Positions 14,903 through 22,523 of a stretch of DNA of 23,477 bases are shown one piece after another. How positions within the stretch are numbered: the first letter of the stretch is position 1; the number at the start of each line of letters is the position of its first letter. A program made the position numbers and the translations under genes. A model generated the notes under the pieces. That model was not told the origin of the DNA and did not search any database. It saw nothing but the letters and a program-made list of their open reading frames with translations. The DNA comes from an uncultured Solirubrobacteraceae bacterium (GTDB taxonomy: Bacteria > Actinomycetota > Thermoleophilia > Solirubrobacterales > Solirubrobacteraceae), in contig CATPBV010000004.1 of the NCBI GenBank assembly GCA_955652345.1, positions 1-23,477 on the forward strand. Direction: 5' to 3'.

Positions 14903-16134
14903 CACACCTCGACGTACTCGAACAGCTCGAGCCAATCTCGTAGCAGCCGTGGCATCAGGAAGCGCCGCCGGACGGCCTCCTTGCCGGCGCGACCGAGCCT
15001 GTTGCCAAGCGCCGGATCGCCGAGAATCTCCAGTGCGCGTTGCGCGCACTGGTCAACCGTCGAGACCAGGAAGCCCGTCTCAGCGTCGGTGATCTGTAAC
15101 GGAATCCCCCCTACGGCGCCCCCGATCACGGGGCGTGCCTTCCAGATCGCCTCGGTCACGGTAAGCCCGAATCCCTCGCGGGTCGACTTCTGGAGCACCA
15201 CGTCAGAGTGCGACTGGAATGCGTTGACCTCAATCGCGCCGACGTTGTTCAGGTTGTTGAAGATGTGGATATCCGGGTCGCCGTCGGCGTGCGCGACCGT
15301 CGCGTTGAAGTAATCCCATCCCTCGGGATCATCGGTGGCCATCGAGCCGACCAGTGCCAACTGCACCTCCGGCATCTCGTCCGTCACCAGGCGATACGCG
15401 TCGATCACGCCCAGTGGATCCTTCCACGGGTCGAACCGTGACACTTGACACAGCAGCGGCCGGTCTATGTCGATCCCGAACTGCTGACAGATATAGACGG
15501 CGTCCTCCGGCGAGAAAGCCATGTTCTTCGGGGCCAGAGGATCGATCGCCGGCGGCACGATGTGGGCGGTTCCATCCATCCCGGCAGGGACATACTGCGA
15601 CATGTGGAACACGGACGCGTCGTAGGGGTCTAGGTAAGGCCGCAGCCGCTCCAGTGTCGCGTGATTGGGGGTGGAGAGATCGATGTGACATCTCCATACC
15701 CACTTGCGTGCCTTCTCTAGCACGAGGGAGGCTAGCGCCGCGGGCTGGGGGTCATGGATGACGCAGACATCCCAGTCCGTGGAGAGCTCGCGCGCGTTGA
15801 TCTCGTTGTACCTGAGCCAAGTCTGCCACTGCTCCTCGCTCAAGTCCTCATCGCTGCCCTGGAGCGCGTTGTGCATCAGCTTGGTGGCGTTGAAGAACTC
15901 CTCTCGGCCATAGATGACGTGCCACTCACAGGACAGGCCGGCGTCGACCATCAGCGGTACGAGCGTGCTGAGGATCTCGGACACGCCGCCACCGAACGAC
16001 GTCGCCGAGACGTGCAGGACCCGCTTGCCGGCGAGACGCTCCGCTCGCTCGCGGATCTCGTCGACCAGCGGGCGACCGACGATGCTGGCGTAGTCGGCGA
16101 GGTGCTTCTGAGCTAATGCGACTGGCTGGAGCAT
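14902..16134 (-). CDS. GT4 glycosyltransferase, TreT-like trehalose synthase
   Basis: The 410-aa protein carries the TreT signature SATSFGGGVSEILSTLVPLM (residues 43-62), then FNATKLMHNALQG, VIHDPQPAAL, WRCHIDLSTPN, and VSRFDPWKDPLGVI. A GT4 E-x7-E element sits at Glu320-Glu328 (REGFGLTVTEAIWK), with GGAVGGIPLQI after it. TreT makes trehalose directly from a nucleotide-glucose and glucose, and it is best known from archaea and some thermophilic bacteria. Here it is coupled to an OtsA-like GT20. The ATG at 16134 is followed by the first family-like residues; a weak AAGAG lies upstream. An alternative product such as a glucosyl or mannosyl osmolyte cannot be excluded. Confidence 0.82.
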   Translation of the reverse strand: MLQPVALAQKHLADYASIVGRPLVDEIRERAERLAGKRVLHVSATSFGGGVSEILSTLVPLMVDAGLSCEWHVIYGREEFFNATKLMHNALQGSDEDLSEEQWQTWLRYNEINARELSTDWDVCVIHDPQPAALASLVLEKARKWVWRCHIDLSTPNHATLERLRPYLDPYDASVFHMSQYVPAGMDGTAHIVPPAIDPLAPKNMAFSPEDAVYICQQFGIDIDRPLLCQVSRFDPWKDPLGVIDAYRLVTDEMPEVQLALVGSMATDDPEGWDYFNATVAHADGDPDIHIFNNLNNVGAIEVNAFQSHSDVVLQKSTREGFGLTVTEAIWKARPVIGGAVGGIPLQITDAETGFLVSTVDQCAQRALEILGDPALGNRLGRAGKEAVRRRFLMPRLLRDWLELFEYVEV

Positions 16135-16281
16135 GTTCTCTTGGTCACGGGCGGCGCAGGACGATACCGCTCGACCGGACCGGCGCAGCGCGCGGGGAGC
16201 GCGAGTGCTCTGGCGCGTATCGCCCGCGGACGTTCGATTCGGGCATCGATCTCGCGCACGAGCCTGACGCACCGTGCACGG

Positions 16282-17676
16282 TCACGTCGGGAGCTCGAGC
16301 GTGAACGTCGTGTGGCCGGACTTCGAGCTCACCGACAGACGCCCTGACATGCACTCCGCAAGCTCTGAGGCGATTGCCAGTCCGAGCCCGGACCCCTGCG
16401 CGTCATCGGCGGTGTAGAAGGGCTCGAAGATCCGTGGCAGGGCGTCTGGTTCGATCCCGCCGCCATCGTCGCGGACCTCCAGCCGGATATGCCCGTCTAC
16501 GCGGGCCGCGGTGACGGCGATGCGGGTACCCGGCGGCGTGTGCGTGAGCGCATTGTCGATCAGGATCCGGAGGATCTGCGCCACCCGGACCGGATCGCAG
16601 AGCGCCTCGATGGTGCGCTGGGTGAACCGGAGCTCGAGATGCGAGTCATGCCCGGTGAGGGTCGGCTCGAATTCCCCCGACACCGATCTGGTCAACTCGC
16701 CGAGATCGACCTGCTCGGGTCGCAGCTCGAGCGTTCCCGATTCGAGCTGGGAGAGGTCGAGAAGGTTGACCGACAGCTTCCGGAGGCGCTCGACCTGAAG
16801 CTTCACCTGCTCCAGGAACCGCCGCCGCGTCTCGGGGTCGAGATCGTCGTCCTCGAGCAGCTCGACGAAACCGCCGAGCGAGAAGATCGGTGTGCGCAGC
16901 TCGTGCGAAGCGGTGGCGATGAACTTCTTGCGCGCCGACTCGAGCTGGCCCAACTGGTGCTGCATCTGGTTGAACGCGCGAGCGAGCTGCCCAAGCTCGT
17001 CGCTCGAGTCGACCTCGATCGGGCTCTCGAAATCGCCCGCCGCAACCTGTCCGACCGCCAGCTCGAGCCGCTTGACGCGGCGCTCGAGCGCTCGAGCCAG
17101 TACATACCCCCCGAGGAGCGCGAGCAGCAGCCCGATCGCTCCGGCCACCAGGGTCTCGTGACGGACTCTTCTTCCGGTCGCGATGATGTCCGTGACCGGG
17201 GCGGAGAAGACGATCACCGCTGCAACTCGCCCCTGATAGGTCACGGGCCAGGCAGCCTCGGCCACGGTCTGGCCGCGAGCGCTCTCGGTGGCAGTGGTTG
17301 GGATCGTCGAGCGAATGGCTTTCCGGGCAGCCGAGAAGGCAAGTGGTGTGGATGCAGCCAAGTTGCTCGAGTCCGCCAGGATTGAGAGATGCGCGGTTTG
17401 CCCGGCGTGCGGGACGAGGAGCAATGTGACCCGTGCCCCTGACTCGAGGCTCGCGGCATCGACCTCGCGACGAACCATCGAGATCGGCGCTGAGGACCCG
17501 GCTGCCGGCACGATCAGGCCGGCACCGCGCTCTGCCTGCGCCGCAAGCTCGTGGAGCCGGTCGCCGATCAGCCGGTCTTGCAGGCCCGGAGCCAGGTACA
17601 TGTACAGAGCCCCGAACGCGACCAGGTTGATCGCAAAGAAGACCGCGGCCAGGCGGTTTCGCAGCGAGAGCCTCAT
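16282..17676 (-). CDS. Membrane sensor histidine kinase
   Basis: The 464-aa protein has two membrane segments (about 9-29 and 176-196) enclosing an extracytoplasmic sensor of about 145 residues. A HAMP linker (about 197-249) and the dimerisation H-box FIATASHELRTPI with phospho-acceptor His258 follow. Next are the N-box LIDNALTHTPPG, the G1 box DDGGGIEPD and the G2 box GSGLGLAIA of the ATPase domain. It should autophosphorylate on a signal and pass phosphate to the response regulator, whose gene ends 12 nt before this ATG. The sensor region has no domain I recognise. The 147-nt gap to the TreT-like gene holds no ORF. Confidence 0.94.
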   Translation of the reverse strand: MRLSLRNRLAAVFFAINLVAFGALYMYLAPGLQDRLIGDRLHELAAQAERGAGLIVPAAGSSAPISMVRREVDAASLESGARVTLLLVPHAGQTAHLSILADSSNLAASTPLAFSAARKAIRSTIPTTATESARGQTVAEAAWPVTYQGRVAAVIVFSAPVTDIIATGRRVRHETLVAGAIGLLLALLGGYVLARALERRVKRLELAVGQVAAGDFESPIEVDSSDELGQLARAFNQMQHQLGQLESARKKFIATASHELRTPIFSLGGFVELLEDDDLDPETRRRFLEQVKLQVERLRKLSVNLLDLSQLESGTLELRPEQVDLGELTRSVSGEFEPTLTGHDSHLELRFTQRTIEALCDPVRVAQILRILIDNALTHTPPGTRIAVTAARVDGHIRLEVRDDGGGIEPDALPRIFEPFYTADDAQGSGLGLAIASELAECMSGRLSVSSKSGHTTFTLELPT

Positions 17677-17688
17677 GGTGTGCGAACG

Positions 17689-18411
17689 CTACGAGTCAGT
17701 GTCGCGGAACCTGTAGCCGACGCCGCGAACGGTGAACAGGTATTCCGGGTCCTTCGGCTCGCGCTCGAGCTTCTCGCGCAGGTGCCTGATGTGCACATCG
17801 ATCGTCCGCGGGTCGCGGTAGGCGGAGTCTCCCCAGATTCGCGACAGGAGCATGTCGCGGGTGTACACGCGGCCGGGCGCACGCGCCAGCGCCGACAGGA
17901 TCTCGAACTCCACGAACGTCAGCTGTGCCTCACGCCCCCGGGCGCGGACGGTGCGCTTCGGGAAGTCGATCCGCAGCTCGAGCACCTCCAGCGGCGCCTC
18001 GTCCGGGCCGGCCTGCATCGCCCTGCTCATCTCCGCTCGCCGGAGCGCGGCCTTGATCCGGCTCGAGAACTCCCGCACCGAGAAAGGCTTCGTGATGTAG
18101 TCGTCGGCGCCAAGCTCCAAGCCGACGACCTTGTCGATCTCCTCGGACTTCGCGGTCAGCATGATGATCGGCACGGAGCTGCGAGTGCGCAGTCTCCGGC
18201 ACACCTCGAGGCCGTCGAGCCTCGGCAGCATCAGATCGAGAATCACGAGGTCGAACGGCTGCTCGTCGAAGCGCTCGAGCGCCTGCATGCCGTCAGTCGC
18301 CTGGACGACGTCGTAGCCCTCCTTGCGCAGCGGATATGAGAGCAGCGTCTGGATCGGCTGCTCATCATCAACGAGCAGGATGCGGGCCGGGCGATCCAAG
18401 CGGTTATCCAT
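17689..18411 (-). CDS. OmpR/PhoB-type response regulator
   Basis: The 240-aa protein has a receiver domain with acidic pocket VDDE (15-18), phospho-acceptor Asp59 in VILDLMLP, Thr86 and Lys108 in ITKPF. A C-terminal winged helix follows, with LTFVEFEILSALA, VYTRDMLLSRIWG, RTIDVHIRHLREKLE and the final VRGVGYRF. It binds DNA as a dimer when phosphorylated. It is the first gene of a two-component operon, 12 nt before the kinase. The ATG has a strong Shine-Dalgarno (AGAAGGGGGA). The upstream region shares a 7-bp inverted repeat with the divergent membrane protein's promoter, a possible autoregulatory operator. Confidence 0.95.
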   Translation of the reverse strand: MDNRLDRPARILLVDDEQPIQTLLSYPLRKEGYDVVQATDGMQALERFDEQPFDLVILDLMLPRLDGLEVCRRLRTRSSVPIIMLTAKSEEIDKVVGLELGADDYITKPFSVREFSSRIKAALRRAEMSRAMQAGPDEAPLEVLELRIDFPKRTVRARGREAQLTFVEFEILSALARAPGRVYTRDMLLSRIWGDSAYRDPRTIDVHIRHLREKLEREPKDPEYLFTVRGVGYRFRDTDS

Positions 18412-18440
18412 GAACGGTCCCCCTTCTCACGCCGACCGAA

Positions 18441-18468
18441 AGGTTAGAGGGAGGGGCGGGGCTAACCT
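18441..18468. promoter_or_regulatory. Divergent promoter with AGGTTAG/CTAACCT inverted repeat
   Basis: AGGTTAG (18441-18447) and CTAACCT (18462-18468) are perfect inverted arms separated by 14 bp (AGGGAGGGGCGGGG). Each arm contains TAACCT, a plausible -10 on its own strand. The right one lies 8 nt before the GTG at 18477. The left one lies 29 nt before the response regulator ATG and upstream of its Shine-Dalgarno (minus strand 18427-18418). Confidence 0.5.
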
Positions 18469-18476
18469 CTGAGCGG

Positions 18477-20270
18477 GTGCTGAATCCGCGGATCTACCGT
18501 ACGGGGCTGATCGCCGTCGCGATGGCGGTGATCGTGTTCGCGTTCTCGCTGTCTCACGCGCCGGGGCCGCTCGTGACGAGTCTGGTGCCCGACGCCTTCA
18601 ACCCCAGCGGCCAAGGCAACCCGGCGTACACGAACATGCTCTCGCTCGCGACCAAGTATCCGGCGCGCTCGCCAGGCTCGGTTGCGGACAACGGGCTCGC
18701 CGACGACGTCGCCTCGCAACTGGCTGCTGCCCGCTTCGTCGTCACCAGGCAGCGGTTCAAAGCCAACACAGCTCAAGGTCCACGCACGCTCCAGAACGTA
18801 ATGGGCGTGTTGGCCGGCGGCTCCGGCGGCGAGATCGTCGTCCTCGCCCACCGCGACTCCCTGGGGTCGCCTTCCGTGGCCGATCTCTCTGGTACGGCGG
18901 TCCTGCTCCAGCTCGCAAGCGTCCTCTCCGGAGAGACCGTGCACCGGTCGATTGTGCTTGCCTCGATCAGCGGCTCTGATGGCGGGGCCGGGGCGGCCGA
19001 GCTCGCTCGCAACCTGCCCGGGCCAGTCGACGCGGTGATCGTGCTCGGCGACCTCGCCGGCCGCAGCGTGCGCGAGCCGGTGGTCGTTCCGTGGTCCAAC
19101 GCCGAGGTGACCTCGCCATCGATGCTCCGAAGCACGTTGGCCGCGGCACTCTCATCACAGGCCCAGCTCGGGCCGGGGGAGACGAGCCTCGGCGGGCAGT
19201 TCATGCACCTTGCGTTTCCTCTCGCCACGTCCGAACAGGCGCCGTTCAACGCTCGCGGCCATCCGGCGCTGCTGCTGTCGCTCGCGGGCGATCGTCCGCC
19301 GGCCGCGGACGAGCCGGTGAGCGCGGATCAGAACGGAGCGCAGATCAATGCGCTCGGCCGCGCGGTCCTGCAGACGATCATGGCGCTCGACCGCGGTCCG
19401 CAGGTTCCCTCGCCGTCGGCGTACCTGCTCTATTCCGGGAGCGTGATCCCGAGCTGGGCCGTTTCGCTGCTGGTGCTAGCCCTGATCCTCCCGGTCCTGG
19501 GCGCGACGATCGACGGTCTCGCACGGGCGCGTCGGCGCGGTCACTGGGTGCTTCGCTGGGTCATCTGGGTGCTCGCCGGGGCGCTTCCATTCGCGCTCGC
19601 AATGTTGGCCGTAGTCGCGGCCGGCCTGCTCGGCTTGATCGGCGACGCGACGCCTGCGCCGGTGGCCGGCGGGGTTCCGATGCACGGGGTGGGGATCGCG
19701 ATCCTGATCGTCGCCGGGTGTCTCATGGCCGGCGGCTTCGTCCTCGCTCGTCCGTGGATCGTCACTTTCGCCGGTCTGGCGCCGCGGGAGACCTCGCAGG
19801 AGGTGGGTGGCGAAGGCGCAGCCGCGGCGCTGATGGCGGTGCTGTGCACGGTGACGCTTGCCGTCTGGGTGGCGAATCCGTTCGCGGCCGTGCTGCTGGT
19901 GCCGGCGCTGCACCTGTGGATGTGGGCGGTGGCGCCCGAGGTCCGGCCCACGCGAGCGGTGATCGTGCTGCTTGCGCTCGCGGGGATTGCGGCGCCTGCC
20001 GCGGCCGTCGTCTACTCCGCGGCAGCGCTGGGGGTAGGGCCGCTTGGCCTGGTGTGGAGCTTCACGACGCTGCTCGCAGGCGGCACGATCGGGCCCCTGG
20101 CTGCGCTCGAGCTGAGCATCGTGATGGGCTGCGCGGTGAGCTTCGCGGTGATCGCCGTCGCCAAGGCCCGCCAGCCCAGGGCCACGCCGATCCCGGTCAC
20201 GGTGCGGGGGCCGATCACTTATGCCGGTCCGGGCTCGCTTGGAGGCACGGAATCAGCGCTCCGGCGGTGA
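18477..20270 (+). CDS. Polytopic membrane protein with degenerate M28 peptidase domain
   Basis: This 597-aa protein has an N-terminal anchor (about 9-25), an extracytoplasmic domain of about 300 residues resembling M28 aminopeptidases, and some eight to nine C-terminal membrane segments from about residue 325. The M28 resemblance is in NVMGVLAGGSGGEIVVLAHRDS (His125, Asp127) and SVADLSGTAVLLQLA (Asp136). The usual Glu-Glu pair is replaced by SGSDGG (165-170), and the C-terminal metal His of the DH-x-PF motif appears as SEQAPF. Such losses suggest a dead or repurposed peptidase that may bind peptide or act as a scaffold. The sortase gene follows 38 nt later. It starts with GTG and a -10-like hexamer 8 nt upstream. 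Confidence 0.75.
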   Translation: MLNPRIYRTGLIAVAMAVIVFAFSLSHAPGPLVTSLVPDAFNPSGQGNPAYTNMLSLATKYPARSPGSVADNGLADDVASQLAAARFVVTRQRFKANTAQGPRTLQNVMGVLAGGSGGEIVVLAHRDSLGSPSVADLSGTAVLLQLASVLSGETVHRSIVLASISGSDGGAGAAELARNLPGPVDAVIVLGDLAGRSVREPVVVPWSNAEVTSPSMLRSTLAAALSSQAQLGPGETSLGGQFMHLAFPLATSEQAPFNARGHPALLLSLAGDRPPAADEPVSADQNGAQINALGRAVLQTIMALDRGPQVPSPSAYLLYSGSVIPSWAVSLLVLALILPVLGATIDGLARARRRGHWVLRWVIWVLAGALPFALAMLAVVAAGLLGLIGDATPAPVAGGVPMHGVGIAILIVAGCLMAGGFVLARPWIVTFAGLAPRETSQEVGGEGAAAALMAVLCTVTLAVWVANPFAAVLLVPALHLWMWAVAPEVRPTRAVIVLLALAGIAAPAAAVVYSAAALGVGPLGLVWSFTTLLAGGTIGPLAALELSIVMGCAVSFAVIAVAKARQPRATPIPVTVRGPITYAGPGSLGGTESALRR

Positions 20271-20308
20271 GCGACTCGGGCAAGCCGACCCATCGGCGCT
20301 AGGCCTCG

Positions 20309-20992
20309 ATGAAGCGTCTGATCCGCGACGTCTCGACGGTCCTGATCCTGTCGGGACTGATGCTCGTGGTCGACGCCGGCGTGACGCTCGTGTGGCAGGA
20401 GCCGGTGACGGCGGTCGTGGCGTTGATTCGCCACACGCAGATCGACAGGCGGTTCCTCAGCGAGCGCACAGCGCCCCTGACGCGCGTGGATCACGCCGCG
20501 CTGAAGCCGCTGAGGGTTCCCATCGAGCGGATCGCCTACCTCGCCCGCCGGGAGGAGCGCGAGATCGTGACGGGAGATGCGATCGGCCGAATCGCCATCC
20601 GGAAGATCGGGATCAGCTTCGACGTCGTGCAGGGAACTGACGAGCTGAGTCTCGAGAAGGGCCCCGGGCACTACCCCGGCACCGCCTTCCCGGGGCTTGG
20701 CCAGACGGTCGCGATCGCCGGCCATCGGACCACCTACCTTGCGCCCTTCCGCCACATCGATGCGCTACGACCCGGCGACCGGATCGTCCTGACGATGCCC
20801 TACGGCAGGTTCACGTACGTCGTCCAGTACGACAAGATCGTGTTGCCCACCGCTCTATGGGTGACCCGCAATGTGGGATATGACCGGCTGGTGCTGTCGG
20901 CCTGCAACCCGCTCTACAGCGCGGCGCAGCGGATCATCGTGTTCGCCCGGCTGTCCGCGGTGACTCCGCTTGGGGCGGCGCGTCAGGGGTAG
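20309..20992 (+). CDS. Sortase, class E-like
   Basis: The 227-aa protein has one N-terminal membrane segment (about 8-30) and a sortase beta-barrel. The catalytic triad is His139 (AIAGHRTTYLAPFRHI), Cys199 (LVLSACNP) and Arg208 (AAQRIIVFARL). The TLxTC motif common in sortases reads LSAC here. GTAFPGLGQTVAIAGHR is typical of actinobacterial housekeeping (class D/E) sortases that attach LPxTG or LAxTG-type proteins to the cell wall. No sorting-signal substrate is present in the window. It follows the M28-like membrane protein by 38 nt with no clear promoter, so the two are probably one transcript. Confidence 0.9.
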   Translation: MKRLIRDVSTVLILSGLMLVVDAGVTLVWQEPVTAVVALIRHTQIDRRFLSERTAPLTRVDHAALKPLRVPIERIAYLARREEREIVTGDAIGRIAIRKIGISFDVVQGTDELSLEKGPGHYPGTAFPGLGQTVAIAGHRTTYLAPFRHIDALRPGDRIVLTMPYGRFTYVVQYDKIVLPTALWVTRNVGYDRLVLSACNPLYSAAQRIIVFARLSAVTPLGAARQG

Positions 20993-21011
20993 CGAGGGTG
21001 GTAGAGACACC

Positions 21012-21272
21012 GTGCTCGAGCTCGAACTCGACAAAAGCCCGTCGAGACGCGCTGAGATAGTGCCGAAACGTCAGACACCAATGCAAGCGGATCGCGACAC
21101 AAGATTCCGTTCGATCAAGGACCTCGTCGCCAGCGACGAGTACCGCGTCGATCCGCAAGCCGTGGCCGAGGCGATGCTTCGTCGGCGTCCCGATCTTGCG
21201 GCGATCGCGCGCCTTGCGCTCAGAACGAGTGCTCGAAGCCCTGGAGCTGCTCGTCTGAGTCGAGGAACCTGA
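21012..21272 (+). CDS. Small FlgM-like protein (putative anti-sigma factor)
   Basis: The proposed protein is 86 aa from GTG 21012, or 63 aa from ATG 21081. The segment FRSIKDLVASDEYRVDPQAVAEAML has the pattern of the FlgM C-terminal region (I-K-x-x-V-x-x-G-x-Y-x-V-D-x-x-x-V-A-E-x-x-L), which binds and inhibits sigma-28. The residues before it look disordered, also as in FlgM. There is no membrane segment. It lies 19 nt after the sortase and overlaps the 3' end of thiL on the other strand by 53 bp, leaving the C-terminus doubtful. An AGCGAGGG string at 20991-20998 could serve GTG 21012 although 13 nt away. No flagellar gene is visible here. The call rests on a short motif. Confidence 0.48.
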   Translation: MLELELDKSPSRRAEIVPKRQTPMQADRDTRFRSIKDLVASDEYRVDPQAVAEAMLRRRPDLAAIARLALRTSARSPGAARLSRGT

Positions 21273-22176
21273 CGCCGGGCTCGCCCTCGCTCGCGCGACC
21301 CACGAACGTCACGTCGATACCCAAGTCGAGGCTGCGCCTCGCGGTGGGCGCGACGCAGAAGCACAGCTCATAGTCCTCGCCCGCGGTGGCGGCGAGCTTG
21401 CCGGCATCGATTCCGAGCTCACGCGCGACTTCCGCGACTCCGGGCGCGAGCGGCAAATCGGACAGTGAGAGCTCGATCGCGACACCACTGCGTTCGCCGA
21501 TGTGCCCGGCATCGCTGGCGAGCCCGTCCGACAGATCGATCATGGCTCGCGCTCCCAGCCTCGCGAGCGCGCGCCCCTCGCTCAGCCGCGGCACCGGACG
21601 CGCGTAGCGGTGCACCAGCTCGGCCCTGAGCGCCGTCGGGAGGCCCTTTCCCGCGCGGCCCTCCAGCACTGCAAGCCCGGCCCCAGCCGCCCCCAACGTG
21701 CCAGTGACTCCGACCAGGTCTCCCGGCATCGCGCCGTCGCGATAGACGAGTTCGCCCGGGTCTGCCACCCAGCCCACGACGGTGAACGAGACCGTCAGCG
21801 ACTGCGCCCGGGTCACATCCCCTCCCGCGATCGCCACGCCGGTCTCGGTCGCCAGCTCGCGCGCACCGGTGACCATTGCGAGCGCGAACTCGGTGGGCAA
21901 CCCCGACGGGATTCCGAGCACGAGATAGGCCTCGCCGGGCTCAGCCGCCATCGCCGCTATGTCCGATAGAGCGCCCGCAAGCGCCCGGTGGCCGATGTCC
22001 TCTGGCGCCAGCTGCTCGCGGCGGAAGTGCACGCCGTCGACCATCGCGTCGACCGACGTGACCGCGTAGCCGCGCGAACGTACGACCGCCGCGTCGTCCC
22101 CGGGCCCGAGGATCACCCGCGGGTGCGCGTCGTCCAGCAGCGACTCGATCGCGTCGATCAGCTCGCGCTCACGCAC
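21220..22176 (-). CDS. thiL: Thiamine-monophosphate kinase
   Basis: ThiL phosphorylates thiamine monophosphate to the active diphosphate cofactor using ATP. The 318-aa protein shows the PurM/ThiL-fold motifs: ILGPGDDAAVV (Asp27/Asp28), TSVDAMVDGVHF, the LSDIAAMAAEP helix, GGDVTRA, GVTGTLGAAGAGL, MIDLSDGLASD and TAGEDYELCF. Length is normal. It starts 18 nt after the infA stop on the same strand, so the two are probably co-transcribed. Its 3' end overlaps the small plus-strand ORF. Confidence 0.95.
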   Translation of the reverse strand: MRERELIDAIESLLDDAHPRVILGPGDDAAVVRSRGYAVTSVDAMVDGVHFRREQLAPEDIGHRALAGALSDIAAMAAEPGEAYLVLGIPSGLPTEFALAMVTGARELATETGVAIAGGDVTRAQSLTVSFTVVGWVADPGELVYRDGAMPGDLVGVTGTLGAAGAGLAVLEGRAGKGLPTALRAELVHRYARPVPRLSEGRALARLGARAMIDLSDGLASDAGHIGERSGVAIELSLSDLPLAPGVAEVARELGIDAGKLAATAGEDYELCFCVAPTARRSLDLGIDVTFVGRASEGEPGVRFLDSDEQLQGFEHSF

Positions 22177-22194
22177 GGCGCTCCGCGCGGAGGC

Positions 22195-22416
22195 CTACCG
22201 GTGGCGGTAGACGATCCGCGCGCGGTCGAGATCGTACGGCGAGAGCTCCACGCGAACGCGGTCGCCGGGAAGGATCCGGATCCGGAAGCGGCGCATCTTG
22301 CCTGCGACGTGGCCAAGGACGACACGGTCCATGTTGTCGAGCTTCACGCGGAACATCGCGTTGGGGAGGGCCTCGATGACCTCTCCCTCCAGCTCGACCT
22401 TCTCTTCCTTCGGCAT
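22195..22416 (-). CDS. infA: Translation initiation factor IF-1
   Basis: The 73-aa OB-fold protein blocks the A site during initiation and aids IF-2 and IF-3. VELEGEVIEALPNAMFRVKL, GHVAGKMRRFRIRILPGDRV and VELSPYDLDRARIVYR are all present. Differences from common IF-1 include an unusual DNMDRVVL strand and a final YRHR. The ATG at 22416 has GGGAG about 11 nt upstream. It is not beside rpmJ/rpsM as infA usually is, but heads a pair with thiL and is divergent from the hydroxylase-like gene. It may be a second copy. Confidence 0.93.
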   Translation of the reverse strand: MPKEEKVELEGEVIEALPNAMFRVKLDNMDRVVLGHVAGKMRRFRIRILPGDRVRVELSPYDLDRARIVYRHR

Positions 22417-22523
22417 GCGCTGACAGTCTCCCGATCGCTCGCGGGCCCGCGGGTTGCCGTAACAGTAGTGGTTATGATCCGGCGCTGGCCCGGTCCAGCT
22501 GGGCGAGAACCGGAATCCGACTC
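22417..22523. promoter_or_regulatory. Divergent intergenic region infA / hydroxylase-like gene
   Basis: On the plus strand TATGAT (22473-22478) is a good -10 with TTGCCG (22454-22459) upstream. Their spacing is only 13 nt, short for a normal sigma-70 promoter. The implied leader to the ATG at 22524 is about 40 nt. CCAGCTGG (22496-22503) is a small palindrome in the leader. The infA promoter is not obvious. Confidence 0.45.

Noticed and set aside
19091..20302. 403-aa plus-strand frame inside the M28-like gene
   Set aside because: Arg-rich out-of-frame shadow of the membrane protein, whose own frame has clear membrane segments.
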